Source of the DNA: Myoxocephalus aenaeus
Taxonomy: Eukaryota > Chordata > Actinopteri > Perciformes > Cottidae
DNA: 64,000 nucleotides
Direction of reading: 5' to 3'
Assembly (NCBI GenBank): GCA_038501785.1
Contig: JBAMJR010000161.1
Span: 4,925,001-4,989,000 of the forward strand
Under the pieces are notes generated by a model. It made no database searches and was not told the DNA's origin. It saw only the letters and a list, made by a program, of their open reading frames with translations. The position numbers were made by a program, and so were the translations under genes. How positions within the stretch are numbered: position 1 is the stretch's first letter; every line of letters starts with the position of its first letter. Below, piece by piece: positions 20,994 through 33,841 of this stretch.

Positions 20994-23470
20994 CCCCAGG
21001 TTTTCACTCAGTCCTTTGAACCTGACATACATCTTCCTTTTTCAAAAAATGTTAGGCATTACAAATGTCACATGATCAACAGGGAGTAGCATCGTTTGAG
21101 TCTCCTGAAGGCCATGGGAAATCCAAAGTAAGTCTTATCACTCTAGTCTCTTTGATCGTATCGTAAGTATGACGGAGAATGTAAATCTCAACGTACGGTC
21201 CTGTGTTCCAAATCATTTCTTATGCTATTATGTTTGTTTTTTTTAAAGATAGTTTTGGTAACCCACTTGAGGGTGCTAAGTGTTGTCATGCTATTAGCAT
21301 CGATGTCATGTGGCTACATTTCATGTATTTGCTAGAGTTGTGCTAAAAACTCATATGAACCATCTTCCATTTATAAAACCTTTTTAAAAAAAATTGTAAA
21401 AATGGCCTGAGATTGACCGTTACAATTTTTTGAATAGTTATTTGTGTATGTTATTAGATAGTTTAATTGAAGTTACAGCATTCAAATGGTACTGCTTTGG
21501 TGAAATGGCCTGCCATAGTGAGGCCTCCACCACCTCTGGAGGAAGTCACACATTATAGATGAAAGTAGACTTTGATGGAGCCCTGCTCAAAAGGAAAGCA
21601 TCTCGATGATTACTGGTTCGATGGGTCTCCTTTCATGCGTCAAATGTCCAGGCAGATGAGTTGATGTTAATGGCGTCCTTCTAATCTAACCGAGGATGAG
21701 ATTATGAGACTATTCATTAGCGACTCCCAACAACGTTCAGTTGCTCCTAACCGGTTATTGCTGATTATCCAGTGAACATAATTCATTAGGATCTGCTTGG
21801 GTTCGGTGAGAGAGAGCCTTGGCTCTTTCACTGAGCAGAAGCTTTTCTTGCTTTTTCTCTTCTTTTCTGAGGCAAAGCTTTGCGTATGTGTTTGATATGG
21901 TCAAGGACATAACCCTACAAGTATTGAAGTCACTGAGCAATCTGAGATGGACGTACACATAGAGGGTGTTTACTTTCTGGCTATTTATGTTTAAAATTGG
22001 AGTCACAAAATCTGTTCAATGACCCTTAATTGTTCTGTATTTGGTGCATGTGATTAGTGCTGTTGTGGGCTGTTTGCTTGCATGTCCTTGGGAGGTAATG
22101 AGGAAGCCATCTCTCTGTTTACCATGCAGCATTCTGCAGGCGCAAAAGAGAGACAGACACACAAAGGCCTTTAATAACGTCCTTAATATGAGCCACAGCA
22201 GGAGATTCAGCCTCTAATGCAAACCACAACCTTCTACAGAAGGAGAGATTTTCAAAGAACATGCTGCTGATGTGCAGATAGGATGATATCTTCTTTTTAA
22301 ACGCACTATTTCTGACCATTCACGGCTGTTCAACATCATCTCGCATGGTGATCCAGTGATGGATTCAACATGTAGGTCTCGATCTTCTACAAAAAAAGAG
22401 TTGCATCCCTGGTCCCATGAAAGGTGTTCACAGTGCACAGGTGATAAGAGGACTTCAGCCACACACCTTCCCTGGCTTGTTGCTGAACAACACACTTTTT
22501 TTCATCATGATAACTGAGACTCAGGGCCATCCCTCTGCACCAGACAGTCAGCTCACTCCCATCCCACTACAATGGAACTAGTATGTGGCCAAGGGCATCT
22601 ACGCCTTGATAAATATGCATGTGTGCCTCAGAGAAGATGTAGTTATTTCCACCGTTTTGTGTGGGAGTGTAAATTTATGTGCGTAATCCCTGTGTACTAT
22701 ATCAATGCTCCTGGTCAAAATAATAATGAATATTCACACATGTGTGAACTTGCACACACACGGCGGATCTTTTTAAAGTCAATAAACACAGATATAGTGG
22801 TATCGCCATCTCTGCACAGTCTCCCGCTGCTGATGCAACCTCTGAGCAGAACCTGGATGAGCCAGGCCTCACATTTGCAATATGTATGCATGCGGCAGAT
22901 ACACAACTTATGAATCTCTGGTCTTCTTTCTTTGTTAGAGTCACAAAAACAGATGAATCCTTTTCACTTCTGATTATGCAAGGTTAAACGCTTTCTATTT
23001 TTGAAGGTAACTATGCAAGAATGTTTGAAAAGTTATGACTCCACTGATTTGATTTTTCTTTTATATTCCTTCTATTTTCTACAAAATGTTTTTATCTTTT
23101 GTCAAGTGCTACATGCAGGATTATAGAGATGGAGACTGAAACCTGGAGGGGGTATAAAAGGGGAAAAACAACATAAGAATATAAATTCTAAAGTTAATCA
23201 TCCGCCGATTTTGGACAGAAAAGTCACAATCTTCTTGTCTAAAGATGAAAATCAGAGCAAGACCTGAACTGGTGATGTCATTACATGTCACAGGTGAAGT
23301 GACACTGAATTAGTGACTAAATCTGTGGACATTTTTACTCTGCTAGCCGTGAATAAGAAAATGTCTCCATGTCGCAGTAAAATTGACTGTGGGTGCTGTC
23401 AACGAGTCCCACAGGAGTTGTTCCATTATTCACTGTCTACGGAGCAGCTCTGGGGGTCTGTGCCTGGATG

Positions 23471-23471
23471 A

Positions 23472-23509
<38 letters not shown>
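23471..23509. repeat. (ATC)n trinucleotide repeat
   Basis: About 13 ATC units. The poly-Ser frame over them is a repeat artefact. Confidence 0.95.
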
Positions 23510-24503
23510 CTGTCTGTCTGTAGATTAGGCATTACAGAAATAACTCCTGCTGTACGAGGGATTTTCTATTCAAGGGTTTGATCTCCCAAAGAAAGACCAT
23601 GTGTATAACTGTTTGTCATAAGAAACTAGAATCCCACGAACATAATTGCTAAATTTTGTAATTAAACACAACTTTCTAAAAGCTAGTTGTGTCCAAAAAT
23701 CCCAGAACTCTACCTCTGAATTTGTTGAGGAGAGAACTGTAAAACTGGATCACATGCCTGAGGGTCCTGGTGAGCAGGATGCATGTGTTTATTCTGGTCG
23801 TACCCGTCATTCAGCGCTCTTTAAGACTTTTAGACAGAATCAGTGTGAACCTGTGTGCACATTCCAGGACCGCTTTTTGAATCACGCTCACCACATCTCA
23901 AACTGAGCTGACAAATTCAGACCAAATGGCTCCTTGGTCAGACACAGTGGCGCGAATACAAAGATTGATGCACGCAGGTTACAACTTCCATAATCTTATT
24001 GGAGGCTTCACACTGACTGTCAGACCCGGTGAGCGTAAAACACAGAGATTTCAGCATTTACATTCTGCTCTCAACTCCTCACAGCCTTTAATTTTACATG
24101 AGCTTGAATGCCAGAGTCACCTCCTGTCGATCCGTTTAAACTGTGTTACGGAGAATCTGCACATTTTTCACATTCAATTCAGATTACCTTTTCAGCTGCT
24201 CGGCCTGGAACACCTCACTTTATTATTATAGCGTAAAACCTTTTATCACCATGCTAAGTCTGTTAGTGAAGCTCCTGCCATTCTGTGCAGGCCTTCACAG
24301 AACATATCCTTATCTACATTAACTCTGTTCACCATTTTGCTGGATTGTAAATTCAGACTTACTTTAGTCAGATATCTTCAAAAACATCACAAAACAGAGT
24401 TTGTATTAGCAGTCTTACTGTATGTAAAACATAATAAAGACAGTACCTTAATTAACCCAATTAACCAAATACTTCATGTCGATTCGAGTACTTGGTCAAA
24501 TAG

Positions 24504-24505
<2 letters not shown>

Positions 24506-24547
<42 letters not shown>
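24506..24547. repeat. (TA)n microsatellite
   Basis: About 42 bp of TA dinucleotides. Confidence 0.95.
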
Positions 24548-24551
<4 letters not shown>

Positions 24552-26159
24552 TTACATTTATTTCCTTTACAGTAAAACAAGTGCAGGCAATTAATATTAT
24601 TTAACACGGGAGCTAGTGTTTTACAATGTAACAATAAAGGAAGAACAATATATGACTCAGAAAATCAGAAATCCTGCAAAAACAAACGGGTGCAACACAA
24701 AAATTCTCAGTACAAAAACACATACATGTGGACAATACGATGACTCACTCCACATCAGTGAGAGAGGATTTGGACCTGTTAGGCTTCCAGCTACGATGGA
24801 CAGCTGTTTGAGTGTTACGTTAAAGGTGCTACATTCTGAATATATAATTGAGGAATTGCCTCCACGTGGCTCTCATCATGGTGACGACTGAGCCGGTGGC
24901 TAGGAGCTAGCGGCGCTAATGTATGAACGCAGTGCCGAGTGGCGAGCTCTAGCCAGTGGGCACACACTGGACTCACATGTACAACAATGCACACGCGGTC
25001 AGCTCGGCCGTGTAAACAAGGCACATTCATTCTTCATTCTTTGCTAGATATTACTCCACTATACAGCATTTTTACAAATATTTTTGGGGGTTATTTTGTT
25101 ATGGTCTAAGAAATAAATGTATTTGAAATCAGTAAACATGTATAGTATAATTTTTTCTAAAAGCTATATTAATTCACAAATATAATAAAAAACATCTTTT
25201 ACTGTATTATGCCACATTTATGATAATGGCAGGCAGATATATGATCATTTTAATTTCCTTATGTTTAGAGTTGATATATTAAGCGATGAAACTTGCTAAA
25301 CAAATGTTATGACAGTCTTTATGATAATAACATGATGTTTGGTGGTCGATGTTTTATATTTAAGATACAGAGGATGGCTCTTAATTCAACATTTTCGACA
25401 GCAATATTCATTATCAACACGTAAGTTTAAGTGTTAATTTGTGTAGTTGAGCCTATTATTTCATATTCCACTCGTCGCTCTGCAGTAGTGATTACCTCTG
25501 TTTACTGCAAAGACATGAAGAAACTGTAATTATACCAGCATGAAAATGTTCCTCTGTCGTCAGCTCTCAGTTTTGTTATCAACTTGCTGTGCTTAAGAGA
25601 AGCTGCAAGACATTTTATTCTCCTCTGTAAAAATATAATGACGACTGCAGTTAAAATTGTATTTTAAGAAAGGTGAATATAATTTCTGTTGCGGAGTCGC
25701 TATAGAGTTCATTAGCATACGTCTTGTACTTTATGTGGAAAGTGAAAACAAAGGTCATAACACTAATGCTATTGATATATTTCCAAGGTTGCTGTGTGTC
25801 TATTTCTGAGAGTTAAAGATAGATACTGCAGATCAAGACCACAAATGAATGCCGGTGTCCATGTGGCATGTGTGCATGTATGTGTGTGTGAACACACAGA
25901 ACACATTCAATCCCAAGGAATCAGTCTTTACATATGATATCAGTAATAATGTGTGTGACCGAGCTGCAGCAGAAAGACATATTTAGTCTCTGTTTTATTG
26001 GATGCTATTACGGCTCAATTGTGTATTTGCATAACAGGAAATCAACTGTTTGAATAAATTGTTTACTCAGGTTCTGTTTCATTGGGCATACTGCAATTAC
26101 TGCAATTTTACATCAGTGACGACGAAATACTTTCTTAATACCACTGACTATTGAATGTT

Positions 26160-26640
26160 GCTAAGTACATTTACTCGAGTAACATTTTGAGGTACTTGTT
26201 ATTCACTTGATTATTTTCATTTATGCAACTTTTATCTTCTTCTCCCCTTCATCTCAGAGTACAATAGTTTACTGTACTCCAATACATTTATATGAGAAAA
26301 TGTGTTACTTTTTAGATTCAGATTACTTATTCAAAATATAAATAAACTAATACATGATGATATATTATTAAAGATTACACTACAGGAGTATTGGAAGTCA
26401 TTACAATGAGCTCCACCCTTACCAGCTGCAGCATTAAAGTGAACACATGAATTACTCAATAAATAGTTTACAGTAATGTAATTTATATCATTCTTGCTAA
26501 ACTAGTTTTACCATATTTGATGCTTATACTTTTTTACTTTTACTTAAGCAACATTTTGGATGCAGGACTTGTATTCTAACAGACTTCGACACTGTGGTAT
26601 TGCTACTTTTAAAGTAAAGTAAAGTACTTCTTCATCCAGT
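26160..26640 (+). repeat. teleost interspersed repeat, AAGTACATTTACTCGAGTA type
   Basis: It starts with AAGTACATTTACTCGAGTAA, TTTTGAGGTACTTG and TACTCCAATACATTTATATG. Mid-element it has ATGAGCTCCACCCTTACCAG and GCATTAAAGTG. It ends with TTTTACTTAAGCAACATTTT, GATGCAGGACTTGTA, CACTGTGGTATTGCTACTTT and ACTTCTTCATCCA. This order is the near full-length structure of a very common fish repeat known to me from memory. Confidence 0.7.
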
Positions 26641-26689
26641 AAACTGAATATATGTTTGGTTACAGACAAAATAAGCAGTTTAAATATAT

Positions 26690-27060
26690 GTCCACTTGGA
26701 TTTTTTGGGAAAGATTATGGAAAAGTTTACTGGCATTTTTAGACCAAACAATGAATGGGTTGATGGAGGAAATACACGTCCGAATAATCAATAATGAATA
26801 TAATAGTTAGTTGCAGCCCAATAGGCAATAAAAGTGACCGTCATAACTTTACATAGCCCAAAATAATTGTTTTGTCCAACCCACAGTCCCAAAACCCAGA
26901 GATAATCAATAGTGATATAAAACAGAGAAAATAAGCAAGTCATCACAATTTAGAAGATGGAACCAGCACGTTTGGCATTAATAAAACAATAATAGATTAT
27001 CAAAAGAGTTGTGCATAATTTTTTTTGTCCATTGTTTAATCAATTTATCAACTGAGCATA
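26690..27060. repeat. teleost GCTGCAACTAATGATTATT-type repeat, head-to-head composite (copy 4)
   Basis: The first part (to about 26822) ends TAATAGTTAGTTGCAGCCC, the reverse complement of the family's 5' end. The second part (from about 26830) runs forward with AAAGTGACCGTC, CAGTCCCAAAACCCAGAGAT, GATGGAACCAGCACGTTTGG and TTATCAAAAGAGTTG. Two copies therefore lie in opposite orientation. Confidence 0.6.
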
Positions 27061-27385
27061 TTAGGATTTTTGCTGTCACTGATTTATTTTAAAGAACCGT
27101 ATATACATTACATATATAAAGTGCAACTTGTACAGCTTTACAAATTATATTAGGGGAGGAAGGTGCTGGTTTTTGTGTACTGGCATGTTTATAGTATCAG
27201 GTAGCAGCACTGGGAGATCTCAGAGGACATAATGTGCATTGTAACTGCAGGACCTGCGACAAGATCATTTGAAGAACTGATATGTGCCTGTACATATCCC
27301 ATTTGTGTCATTACAATGAACTATGTATGTTATCTTTGTTATGGACTATTTATTGATTTCTTTATTTTTTCTTCTTCTTTTACAG

Positions 27386-27404
27386 TGCACATCCAACTCA
27401 TATC

Positions 27405-27468
<64 letters not shown>

Positions 27469-27498
27469 CAAGTCTATCCAAATATTGCCTCCAGTCCG
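27386..27498 (+). other. exon-like segment with (GA)n, possible alternative 5' UTR exon
   Basis: A pyrimidine-rich tract ending TTCTTCTTTTACAG precedes it and a strong donor, CCG|GTAAGTG, follows. Together they define a 113-bp segment of which half is GA repeat. It lies about 100 bp upstream of the CpG island on the same strand. No coding homology is seen, so it would be untranslated if used. Confidence 0.35.
27411..27466. repeat. (GA)n microsatellite upstream of the CpG island
   Basis: About 28 perfect GA units, 130 bp before CpG density rises. GA tracts near promoters can be transcribed 5' UTR sequence or nucleosome-excluding elements; nothing here decides between these. Confidence 0.95.
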
Positions 27499-27767
27499 GT
27501 AAGTGTTATGAGTGGGCCTATCATCCAGCATAGGCATACATGAGTAGCCTATTCATTATTCATGTCATTGCAGTTGCCCTGTTATGATACAGTCCTATTT
27601 GGAGTGCGCTACCTGATTTGCTCAGCGCGTCCGTCAAAGCAGTGCGTGGCCCTGCGTCGGCTGGCTGTGCGCGCTCATAGGTCGGACCGAGAAGAATCGA
27701 AGGGGGAGCAGGCAAAGTGCGCGCCTACGAGACTGCGCGCCGCAAGGAGGGGGAGAGGTCCAGCTGC

Positions 27768-27787
27768 AAAAAAAAAAAAAAAAAAAA
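27768..27787. repeat. A(20) homopolymer inside the CpG island
   Basis: Twenty consecutive A residues within GC-rich promoter-like sequence, continuing as an A-rich tract to 27800. Confidence 0.95.
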
Positions 27788-27810
27788 GGAAGAAAAAATA
27801 CGCCGTGACA

Positions 27811-27834
27811 ATGGCAACATCAAGCATCTCGTAA
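27811..27834 (+). other. possible 7-codon upstream ORF in the CpG-island leader
   Basis: ATG GCA ACA TCA AGC ATC TCG TAA follows the A-run and is a minimal upstream ORF if transcription starts upstream of 27.8 kb. The context GACAATGG has a purine at -3 and G at +4, which is favourable. Confidence 0.25.
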
Positions 27835-27839
27835 AAGGT

Positions 27840-28222
27840 AGATAACAGGCGACGGGGCGCCGCGAATCGGGAGTTTGAGAGGCGACGGCCCCTGTTTGTC
27901 CTGAGAAAAGCGGCGACGTTAGGACATGCTGGCTGCCCTATAGCGCGTTTCCTGGAATACGAATTCTTCCGTAATTGAAAATGGAGCGGCGGGGGAGAGG
28001 AGAGTCGCGCTGTCTCCATCTCTGAGAGGCGCGTCCACCTGCTATTACTGGAGGCCCGGGCTGCTGCCGCTGCTGGTGGCGGGCAGGGTGGGGGGGAACA
28101 TGCAGGGGAAGTGTTTGCATTTCGGGGGAAAGACGCATCTCTGATACGACTGTCCAAAAGCGGCGGAGAAGGATCCCATTGCGACGGGGGAAAAACGCAG
28201 TTTGGGCGCATACGCTCTGGAG
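27840..28222 (+). other. putative non-coding first exon ending at the donor 28223 (start uncertain)
   Basis: Within the CpG island the sequence CTCTGGAG|GTAGGC gives a good splice donor at 28223-28224. An alternative weaker donor, AAAAG|GTAGAT, lies at 27837. No long ATG-initiated open frame starts in this segment on the + strand, consistent with an untranslated first exon. The transcription start is not identifiable by eye, so the left border is a placeholder. Confidence 0.4.
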
Positions 28223-31200
28223 GTAGGCAGTGAAAACCTTATTATGCTGCTATTCAGCGTGCCGTGTGTGTTTGAATCGCGAGCGAGCTCTATTGGGTAT
28301 GCACATGACAGCTTGATTTATACACACACTGATTTATATCCCTGCTTTGCCTTATTCGATCTGATCGGACATTTTATTCAAAGGGAGAACACACCAAGCA
28401 TGCGGTGTAGTAGCTGCTCTCCCTCCTTGGGACAGCTGTCGTAGCCTACATTCATTCGTCTCTGCTCCATCGATTACCTATTCCCTGCAACAAAAAAATA
28501 CCCCCACTTATTTAAAGCTCATGCACTGAGCTATTCGCTTTAGGCTCCGACATTCAACATGAATACAGATGCCACGTGTGGTGGTTCATATTGAAGCAGT
28601 TACCCTGCACTGTTTGTGTGTTTTGAAGGCAAACAGTGGCCTGTGGACGTCATTTTGAATCAACGCTATGCATCCCGAGCAGTGCTGCCCCAAAATGAAT
28701 AAGAAATGAATAAAGGGGAATAATCTATAGTCCAAACTAATGAATGATTCATGAATGGGCTATTGAAACCCAATGGGATAACACATCATCTTACAGCTAG
28801 GCCCCTCCACTGTGATAAGGCAAATAAATGATTCATAAACGGTTTATAAGCACACATTCCTAAAATTGGCCTAAACCCTATGATGGCAGAGCACACACAG
28901 GTGCACCGAGGAATGTGTGAATGCCTGCACTGTCGGGTCACTAGATCAGTGGCGTGCTGTGTCTGTGCTCCCCTTTAAGGATGCCTCATGACAGATGTTT
29001 ACTGGATGCCCCAGTCAGCCACACTGTGAGCCAGACAAGCCATGCTAGAGAATAATGAGCTGCAGCCCATAATAACAGCCTCTGTGCTGTGGATTTGTGG
29101 AGGTGTTAGAATCAGTTGTTAACTTTGTTTTAAATCGGGTTTTAATTGGATACAATTGTAACTGGATAGACATTTCCTTGGCTGATGTTTATTGGAATGC
29201 ATTGCAAAATGTGATTTTTAAGTTCAAATAAGAACATGGTGAAATGTAATGCCACAATTAATGATCTGCACCTCGCTCAGTTATTATTGACCTGACATGA
29301 CTTGGTGTGATTTCTGTTTTGGAGCTTTATTAGCCTATTTAGGACTTTTCCGCCTGCATTGGGTACCTGTTGAGATGTGTTTAATAAGTGAAATGTAATG
29401 CTAAACCGATGGGGCAGCCTGCCACTGCCCTCTCTTTCTCTCATGTGAGGATAGCAGTGGCAACTAGATAGAAGGCCATGCATTGATTGAGTCAAAGAGA
29501 GCCTATAAGAGGGCCAAATTGAGTTGACACGTTGATGTGGGTGTCATTAACATACATGATAAGGTGTGCCGTCATTGGGTCTGAGGATACGTGACGTGTG
29601 GAGGGTCGAGGGCCTCCATGCTCTGGTCGCCTGTCCTTGTTTGCATATCATAGATGCGGAAAATAACAAGAGCTATCATATCAAACTGTGTCTTCATATT
29701 GTGATGAGCCACCGAGCTCGCTGTGGAGGTTTTGTCTGAACGGCATTCGCCATTCACATCCTCTCCCGGTCAGTCTCGTTGCTTTCACTGTGCCATTCTC
29801 TGTTCAGATTCAAATTGGGTGAGAAATTGAGCCCAATGTGACACATTTCAACACCATGCTTCTGTTCCACGGTAGCAAGGACAGTGCTGGAAGGTTTTCT
29901 GAAAATGTGTTTAAAATGCTTTCCCGGCATTATGTTGCAGCAATAAAACCAGCAGCTTGTGTACATAGTCTCTTATCTTCCTGTGCCCATGTGTGCTCTG
30001 TGGCTTCTCCTCTGCTTCAGCCTTAGGTACATGTGTTGGGCCTCTCGTACCCCGTCTGTTGAATGGGAGTGAGTCTCTATTATACAGAAAGAACTGATCC
30101 ACATCGATCATCCCTTTTCAATGAGGATCACATTTCTGATTGAATATTTTACATCTTGCATGTTCTAACCACTATAAAGCACAATAAGGATAAGGACACA
30201 ACATTGCGGTGTTGCAAATGGTTATTTGCGTGACTGATTATCTTTTTGTAATTAGGTATTGTCTGATAGTTAGCACTACAAGTTCTGACTTTTACAAATG
30301 TCAGAATACAGGCGAGAGCATCTCGTTAAGCATACAGAAAGGGCTTTTCCTGCCTGTATGGAGCCTCGCTGTGTTTTAAGTGTGAAGCTCTGCAGTTTTC
30401 TCTGCACATTGTGTTGCTACAGTATGGGAGCACTGTGGCCCTGTCCCAGTCTATGCAGTAGCACGCTGAACACATATGTTTAAGCACACTGTGTTCATGT
30501 CAGGCCCCTGTATGCAGAGGCCTGCTGCGTCCACCCCGGCCCTGTGTTTGGGCTGTGACATGCTGGCTGCGGCCCAGCGGAGGCGTTCTTTCTCTGTGCT
30601 GCTGCCGCTGCTGAGTTCTGTAATTAAAGGCAGAGGTAAGTCCAGGGGAGAAGGCTGGGCTCTGATTGCTTTTCATGGCCGCGAGGAGAGAGCTGCAGCG
30701 TGTCCTGAGGGACTGAGGCGCTGCTGAGCTCTTTGCTGCCTGCTCTGCCCCCCAGACGGGAGCTGTTCCAGGAAGACACACACATTTGTACTCGCATGCT
30801 ACTGGCATGCTCACGCTCACACGTAAACACACTCAAACACACTCTGCTGCACCCGCACACAAACACACATACACAATGGCTGAGAGAGGCACACATCACA
30901 TCTGTAGCTGACAGGCAAACTGCGCTAATCTACTTTAAAGAATGCCCCGTTTTAGAAAATACGTGTCAGTACGAGACGTGAGGCACTGAGGCAAAACTGT
31001 TGTAGCCCAGTCATGTAATGAATTAAAAAAAGCGCAATCAGAAAGACATTAAGGATCCCCCCCTCGATTGGCTGCTGGCCGGCATTGACAGAGCCGTTGA
31101 TGTGTGATTGAGCTGAGTGTGGATGTGAGCAGAGGCTGCCTGTGGTTGTCTTGGACCAGCGCTCTGCAGGGGGAGCTGTGCCTCCCCACCCATCCCCTCC

Positions 31201-33533
31201 CTCCATAGCAGCAGCCAAACCGACGAGGGCTGCTCTGCACTCTGAGGGCCTGGCAAACATGGACATGCTCACATATAGGATCTGGGCGGGCCCCAGTGCT
31301 TTTAGGGGGGAAATGGCCTCAGAGCGCTCCTCTCCTCTTTCTCTGAATTCATTCATGACAGCTGGCCGGCTAAAGTACACCGAGGGTTTAAACCATCACT
31401 TGCCTTACAAGTCCTATCAGAGAAATTCCTGTCGAAGGCAGAAGCAAGAGTACTTTGAGGATAGGAGGTTAAAAAAAAGAGGGAGAGAAAAAAGCAAGTG
31501 GATGCAATTTAAATGCCAAGTCCAGCCACGTTTGTGCACCGTGGTCATGAATTAGTTCTGCCATGATAATTAAAGTAATGCATCAGGATTTCTGCCATTA
31601 ACAAATAAAAGTCCAATTAAAATGAGGTCTATTAAACCACTTTACGCGTTGCCTACTTGATCTCAATATGTAGGCTGGTGGCCACTGGGACCACGAGCAC
31701 GCAGGCTTGACGTTCATAGCTCATTTCCTGCTTCCACATCAGACCCTTATATTGCAGATGGATAGATAATGTGAAATTTCCCCTGTTCTGCTCACACTCT
31801 CCCGGGCCTCCTTGTATTTCAACTCACGGGATTCTTGAAACAGATAGTCAGATGTGATGCTGGGACATTTGAGTAGGAGCAGAAAGAGTTTGGGGTTTAA
31901 TGCAGTGGACACAGGTGCACTGACATGAATGGTGTGAAAGCAGCATATTCACAACATGACTCGGGAGAGAGGAAGCTATATGACGGGGCTGGATTTTAAT
32001 TGGTTTCACACAGTGCGCTCCCATGTATTGTTCCCTTTGTAATGGGACACACAGTGGCAATAACAGCTCTGTTTTTTGTTATATAATAACACTAATAGAT
32101 TCATCGTCCCTTGTCTAATTTGAACATGTTTTTTTTTACCCCCAAATTCCTCATGTTGGAGCCGGAGGAGCTGCATATCCATGTTACGCTGGAAGTGTAT
32201 ACTGTCTGTCAGGGTCCTGAATGCTGGAATAATAAGCCACCTTCATTAGCCTTATCTTTGATTTGGTGGATGGAAAAAGAGGAGGGACGAGGAGGAGGAG
32301 GAGGGGGGAGATGAAAAAAGGGGTTGATGATGAGAAAGAGAGCAAAAACATAGGGTAGGGTGTACTATAAGAGAGGAGAAAACAGAGGAGCTGCAGAGGA
32401 GAGGGGGATGGACCTAGTGGGAAGATTAGATGAAGGGCTGGACAGACAGACAGAGGGAGAGGGGACAGAAAAAAGGGAGAGACATTGTTACTGCTGGTGG
32501 TGGGGGTTCAGGGTGCGTCCTCCCAACACAGCCAGTTGGAACAAACAAACGGCCGCGAATCAGACGCGAGTGTTGTCTCTAATGGGAGAGAAGCTGGCTG
32601 TGCCCAGGATGTTTCCCTGCACCTTTCATTTTCTAAATGCTGTTTTGTCTGTTCACCACTTAACAAGCCACCAGTGCCTCAGAAAGGAACCACGCTTTAT
32701 TTGCTGCTGTACATAATTACCAGCCATTCAAGACAGGCTTGTTTGCTACTCTCAACGATGTTGCGAATTTATGTACAAATAAGAGACAGGCTATATTTTG
32801 CTGTAAATCTTTTCACTGCGTACAAGTTGAGTGTTTGAAACGTATGGCATTGCCAGCGTTCGGTCTAAGATTCGCTGTAATTCATTTCACTTTAATTGTG
32901 CTGCTGTTTGTGGAGACTGCACCATTTGGGCCCTAATCAAACATTAGTGATAATTGAATTGAATAGCTTTTTTTTTTTTTTTTAATACTGCAACGGTTCA
33001 TGTGGAAAGCAGAATGACAAAAGCCTGTTGCAAATAGTCTTTCTGTCAGATACAGTCAGCTGACGAACAGCGCTTCACTTTCCATTTACCATCACCCGCC
33101 ACAGGCGAAAATCCATGTGCGACACATCTAAGCAAAAGTCAAATGAGAAATGTTTTTGAATATCTTAACACAGAGAATGTGAATTGGATTGCATACATGA
33201 ATTTCAAGTTGGATTTGACCCTGATCTGTTGGATGATGTTGCTGATGATACAACAGCATGACTGCTATTCTACTACGGGTAATAATTATAATCATTCACA
33301 GCTAGTGGTCCTTGTCACAGGAGTGGGGCACAATGGAAATAATAATTAGGACCTCTCATTTCAGATGCATCACAGAAGGGTGTATGAAGTGTGTAGTGTG
33401 TCTCTTTGACTTCTAGGATGTACAGCTGTGTGTATACTTGCTTGTTTCCCTGTGTGTGTCAGCCCCAGTAAGAATGACTGCTGGCTCGGGCTTTTCTTCA
33501 GCTTAGTGAGTCCAGTTATTTCTCACATTCTCT

Positions 33534-33540
<7 letters not shown>

Positions 33541-33609
<69 letters not shown>
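33541..33609. repeat. (CA)n microsatellite
   Basis: About 69 bp of perfect AC/CA. Confidence 0.95.
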
Positions 33610-33610
<1 letters not shown>

Positions 33611-33809
33611 TTTACATTATGACCCAGTCTGTGCTGTCACACACAAATAGCCAATTGTGACATATAGATACACGAAGATGCCTCACATTCATTCTCAGTG
33701 ACGTAGTGGAGCCATGTCATACATAAATAGTCATTTTTCAACTCACTATATCTCAGTGCTCTTCTTACCCATTTGCCCAAGTCATCATTCAGCGGCACTG
33801 TTAGAGTAC

Positions 33810-33841
33810 AGTCCACATTCATTATAGTCCACATTCATTAT
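33810..33841. repeat. 16-bp tandem duplication
   Basis: AGTCCACATTCATTAT occurs twice in direct succession (33810-33825 and 33826-33841) without a mismatch, a likely recent slippage or repair duplication. Confidence 0.9.

Larger units (their letters stand above)
19441..27385. other. intergenic region between abcb7 and the next + strand promoter
   Basis: No exon can be supported on either strand. It holds a long foldback-type fish repeat (19655-20110), microsatellites, a CpG-richer patch (24860-25020) and two more old repeats (26160-26640, 26690-27060). The rest is AT-rich and featureless to my reading. Confidence 0.7.
27600..28310 (+). promoter_or_regulatory. CpG island: probable promoter and 5' UTR of the downstream + strand gene
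   Basis: CpG dinucleotides are dense over about 700 bp (e.g. GCGCGCCTACGAGACTGCGC, GCGACGGGGCGCCGCGAA, AGGCGCGTCC) and sparse for kilobases on either side. Repeated TGCGCGC motifs near 27716-27742 resemble NRF1-type half sites. There is no TATA box in an obvious position. Human ABCB7 is followed on the same strand by NEXMIF, which has long 5' introns. That synteny, the + strand donor at 28223 and the empty 36 kb beyond make a nexmif orthologue the leading candidate. No coding part is visible, so no symbol is assigned. Confidence 0.6.

Noticed and set aside
27675..28211. 178-residue open frame on the minus strand across the CpG island
   Set aside because: GC-rich sequence has few stop codons. 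The translation is low-complexity (Pro/Arg/Ser runs, poly-Phe from the A-run) and matches no family I know.
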